DNA of 6,082 bases. It comes from Cyanobacteria bacterium T3Sed10_344R1 (GTDB lineage: Bacteria > Cyanobacteriota > Cyanobacteriia > Phormidesmidales > Phormidesmidaceae). The DNA lies in NCBI GenBank assembly GCA_003566335.1, contig PXDR01000421.1, positions 1-6,082 on the forward strand, read 5' to 3'. Shown piece by piece: positions 4,825 through 6,082 of this stretch (position 1 is its first letter; the number at the start of each line of letters is the position of its first letter). Below the pieces are notes generated by a model. That model was not told the origin of the DNA and did not search any database. It saw only the letters and a list, made by a program, of their open reading frames with translations. The position numbers were made by a program, and so were the translations under genes.

Positions 4825-6045
4825 ATGACGCACCGCGCAACCCTTATTGTCCTGACTAGCTTGGCCGTCCTGGTGCTGCCTGGGCGGAGCTTATCCCCTG
4901 CGGCTTGGGGCCAAACAGGAGAGGGGGCTGCGCCTAACACCGAGCCGGGGACTCAGACACCAGAGACGCCCGCTGATTTAGATCTTCCGGCAGACGAGGT
5001 ACAGGCTCTACAGACTGATTTGCAGGAACTGGGGTTCTACGAGGGGGAAGTCGATGGTCAGCTTGGCCCCCAAACCCGAGACGCGATCGCAGCCTTTCAG
5101 GAAGATGCCGGGTTTATCGCCACGGGCCAACCCGATTTATTCACCAGACAGCAAATTGAGGCCAGCGCTAGGGCCGAAACCACCACCAGCGAGCCCCCCC
5201 CCGGCAGCCCTGACGCGGTTCAAACCCCCCTCTTTTCAGATCCAGACCCGGCAGACCCTGAAGCACCAGCGGAACCCGCCCCGACAGAGACCGCTGAAGC
5301 TGAGCCCGAGTCCGAACCAGAGGCCGAAGCTGAACCCGAACCCGATACCCAGCCTAGGTCACGGCGGTCTTCCCTGTTATTACTCGGCGGCGTTGCGGTC
5401 GTCGCGGTCCTGAGCTTTGGCGGGGGGATACTGCTCGCCTCACGCCGTCGCCCCAGCAAGGCAGCGGCTGAGCCAGTTGGAACCACTGCCGCCAACCCTG
5501 CCCCAGGCCCAGCAGTGGTTGCCGACAGCCCCGATGACACCATCGGCATGTCCCCCATCGACTCAGCCCTGGCGGTCGAAGAACCGTCTAAGCTGGCCAA
5601 GGTCAACATTGTGGATGAGCTGGTGCAGGATCTGCGCACGGGGGATCCGGGCAAGCGCCATCACGCCATCTGGGAACTGGGGGAACGGGGCAACTCCTCA
5701 GCGATTCAACCGATGGTGGAACTGCTGATGGATGCTGACTCAAAAGAGCGGGGTCTGATTTTGGCCTCCCTGTCAGAAATTGGCATTCGCACCCTGAAGC
5801 CCATGAACCGGGCCTTAGCCCTCTCGCTGCAAGATCAAAACCCGGAAGTGCGGCAGAATGCCATTCGCGACATGACTCGACTTTACGAACAGCTTTTGCA
5901 GACCAGCCAAATGCTGGCCCATGTTAGCGAAGACGGCGATGAAGACGTCCGCCAGACCGCTCGCTGGGCGCTCAACCAGCTCAACCGAATGCGCCCAATC
6001 ATGGGTGAAGCCCCCCAACGAAACAGCCTCAGCCCCGAAGAATAA
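4825..6045 (+). CDS. Peptidoglycan-binding, single-pass membrane protein with cytoplasmic HEAT-like repeats
   Basis: The 406-residue product reads as a type I membrane protein. Residues 1-29 are a signal peptide (MTHRATLIVLTSLAVLVLP, likely cut near AAWGQ). Residues 57-112 form a PG_binding_1 domain (VQALQTDLQELGFYEGEVDG, then GPQTRDAIAAFQ), a fold that binds cell-wall peptidoglycan. Residues 118-177 are a Pro/Glu/Ala-rich acidic linker. Residues 183-206 are a transmembrane helix followed by RRR as a stop-transfer signal. A low-complexity stretch runs to about 250. Residues 257-390 carry roughly three HEAT/PBS-lyase-like helical repeats (e.g. GKRHHAIWELGERGNSSAIQPMVELL, shown in part at 276-301; NPEVRQNAIRDM; DEDVRQTARWALNQL), a protein-binding scaffold. 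The layout puts the wall-binding part in the periplasm and the repeats in the cytoplasm. The ATG at 4825 is preferred because the signal peptide starts there; an in-frame ATG at 4750 would add 25 residues in front. No Shine-Dalgarno is seen. The partner and exact role are unknown. Confidence 0.85.
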   Translation: MTHRATLIVLTSLAVLVLPGRSLSPAAWGQTGEGAAPNTEPGTQTPETPADLDLPADEVQALQTDLQELGFYEGEVDGQLGPQTRDAIAAFQEDAGFIATGQPDLFTRQQIEASARAETTTSEPPPGSPDAVQTPLFSDPDPADPEAPAEPAPTETAEAEPESEPEAEAEPEPDTQPRSRRSSLLLLGGVAVVAVLSFGGGILLASRRRPSKAAAEPVGTTAANPAPGPAVVADSPDDTIGMSPIDSALAVEEPSKLAKVNIVDELVQDLRTGDPGKRHHAIWELGERGNSSAIQPMVELLMDADSKERGLILASLSEIGIRTLKPMNRALALSLQDQNPEVRQNAIRDMTRLYEQLLQTSQMLAHVSEDGDEDVRQTARWALNQLNRMRPIMGEAPQRNSLSPEE

Positions 6046-6052
6046 CCCCCCC

Positions 6053-6082
6053 TCACCATCCCGCCATCTCACCATCCCGCCA
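6053..6082 (+). repeat. Tandem repeat, 16-bp period with 8-bp subunits (continues past the right edge)
   Basis: TCACCATCCCGCCA occurs at 6053-6066 and again at 6069-6082, a 16-bp period. Within it, TCACCATC and CCGCCATC alternate, so the basic unit is 8 bp, YCRCCATC. It starts seven bases after the stop codon and is cut by the window edge, so the copy number is unknown. Confidence 0.75.

Noticed and set aside
5220..5654. Minus-strand Ser/Gly/Ala-rich frame of 144 codons
   Set aside because: It mirrors the Pro/Glu-rich linker and membrane segment of the gene at 4825-6045; its low complexity is a by-product of that repeat-like coding.

Overview
The window looks like a stretch of cyanobacterial chromosome. 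Seven perfect copies of the octamer GCGATCGC (HIP1, highly over-represented in many cyanobacterial genomes) start at 374, 1798, 2996, 3260, 3428, 3960 and 5083; chance would give roughly one per 65 kb. The crtR-type carotenoid hydroxylase, the short SppA and the AroH-type chorismate mutase also read as cyanobacterial. The GC-rich coding sequence would suit a Leptolyngbya/Nodosilinea-like filamentous lineage, but that placement is a guess.

Layout. At 1-59 (-) are the first 19 codons of a pyruvate kinase gene that runs off the left edge. Divergent from it, across a 466-base gap, is crtR (526-1461, +), which ends in a strong rho-independent terminator at 1553-1590. That terminator lies inside the last codons of the convergent aroH (2003-1572, -). 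Upstream of aroH on the same strand is the short-form protease sppA (3063-2215, -). Divergent from sppA is a 10-helix EamA/DMT-type membrane transporter (3222-4256, +). A gap of about 570 bases (4257-4824) follows. It has no confident gene but is rich in hairpins, short direct repeats, a tRNA-Leu D-arm-like stretch and a protein-like minus-strand remnant. The window ends with a complete gene (4825-6045, +) for a secreted/membrane-spanning protein: signal peptide, peptidoglycan-binding domain, acidic Pro/Glu linker, one transmembrane helix and a cytoplasmic HEAT-like repeat domain. An 8/16-bp tandem repeat begins just after it and runs off the right edge.

The genes do not form one pathway. Glycolysis (pyk), xanthophyll synthesis (crtR), aromatic amino acid synthesis (aroH), proteolysis (sppA), transport and cell-envelope binding sit side by side, mostly as single transcription units; only sppA and aroH might share a transcript. 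I found no CRISPR array, insertion sequence, phage gene or obvious new multi-gene system. The points most worth checking are the swapped active-site residues in AroH (Gln in place of the catalytic Glu, with Asp at the neighbouring Cys position), the wall-to-cytoplasm architecture of the last protein, and the repeat-rich gap in front of it.
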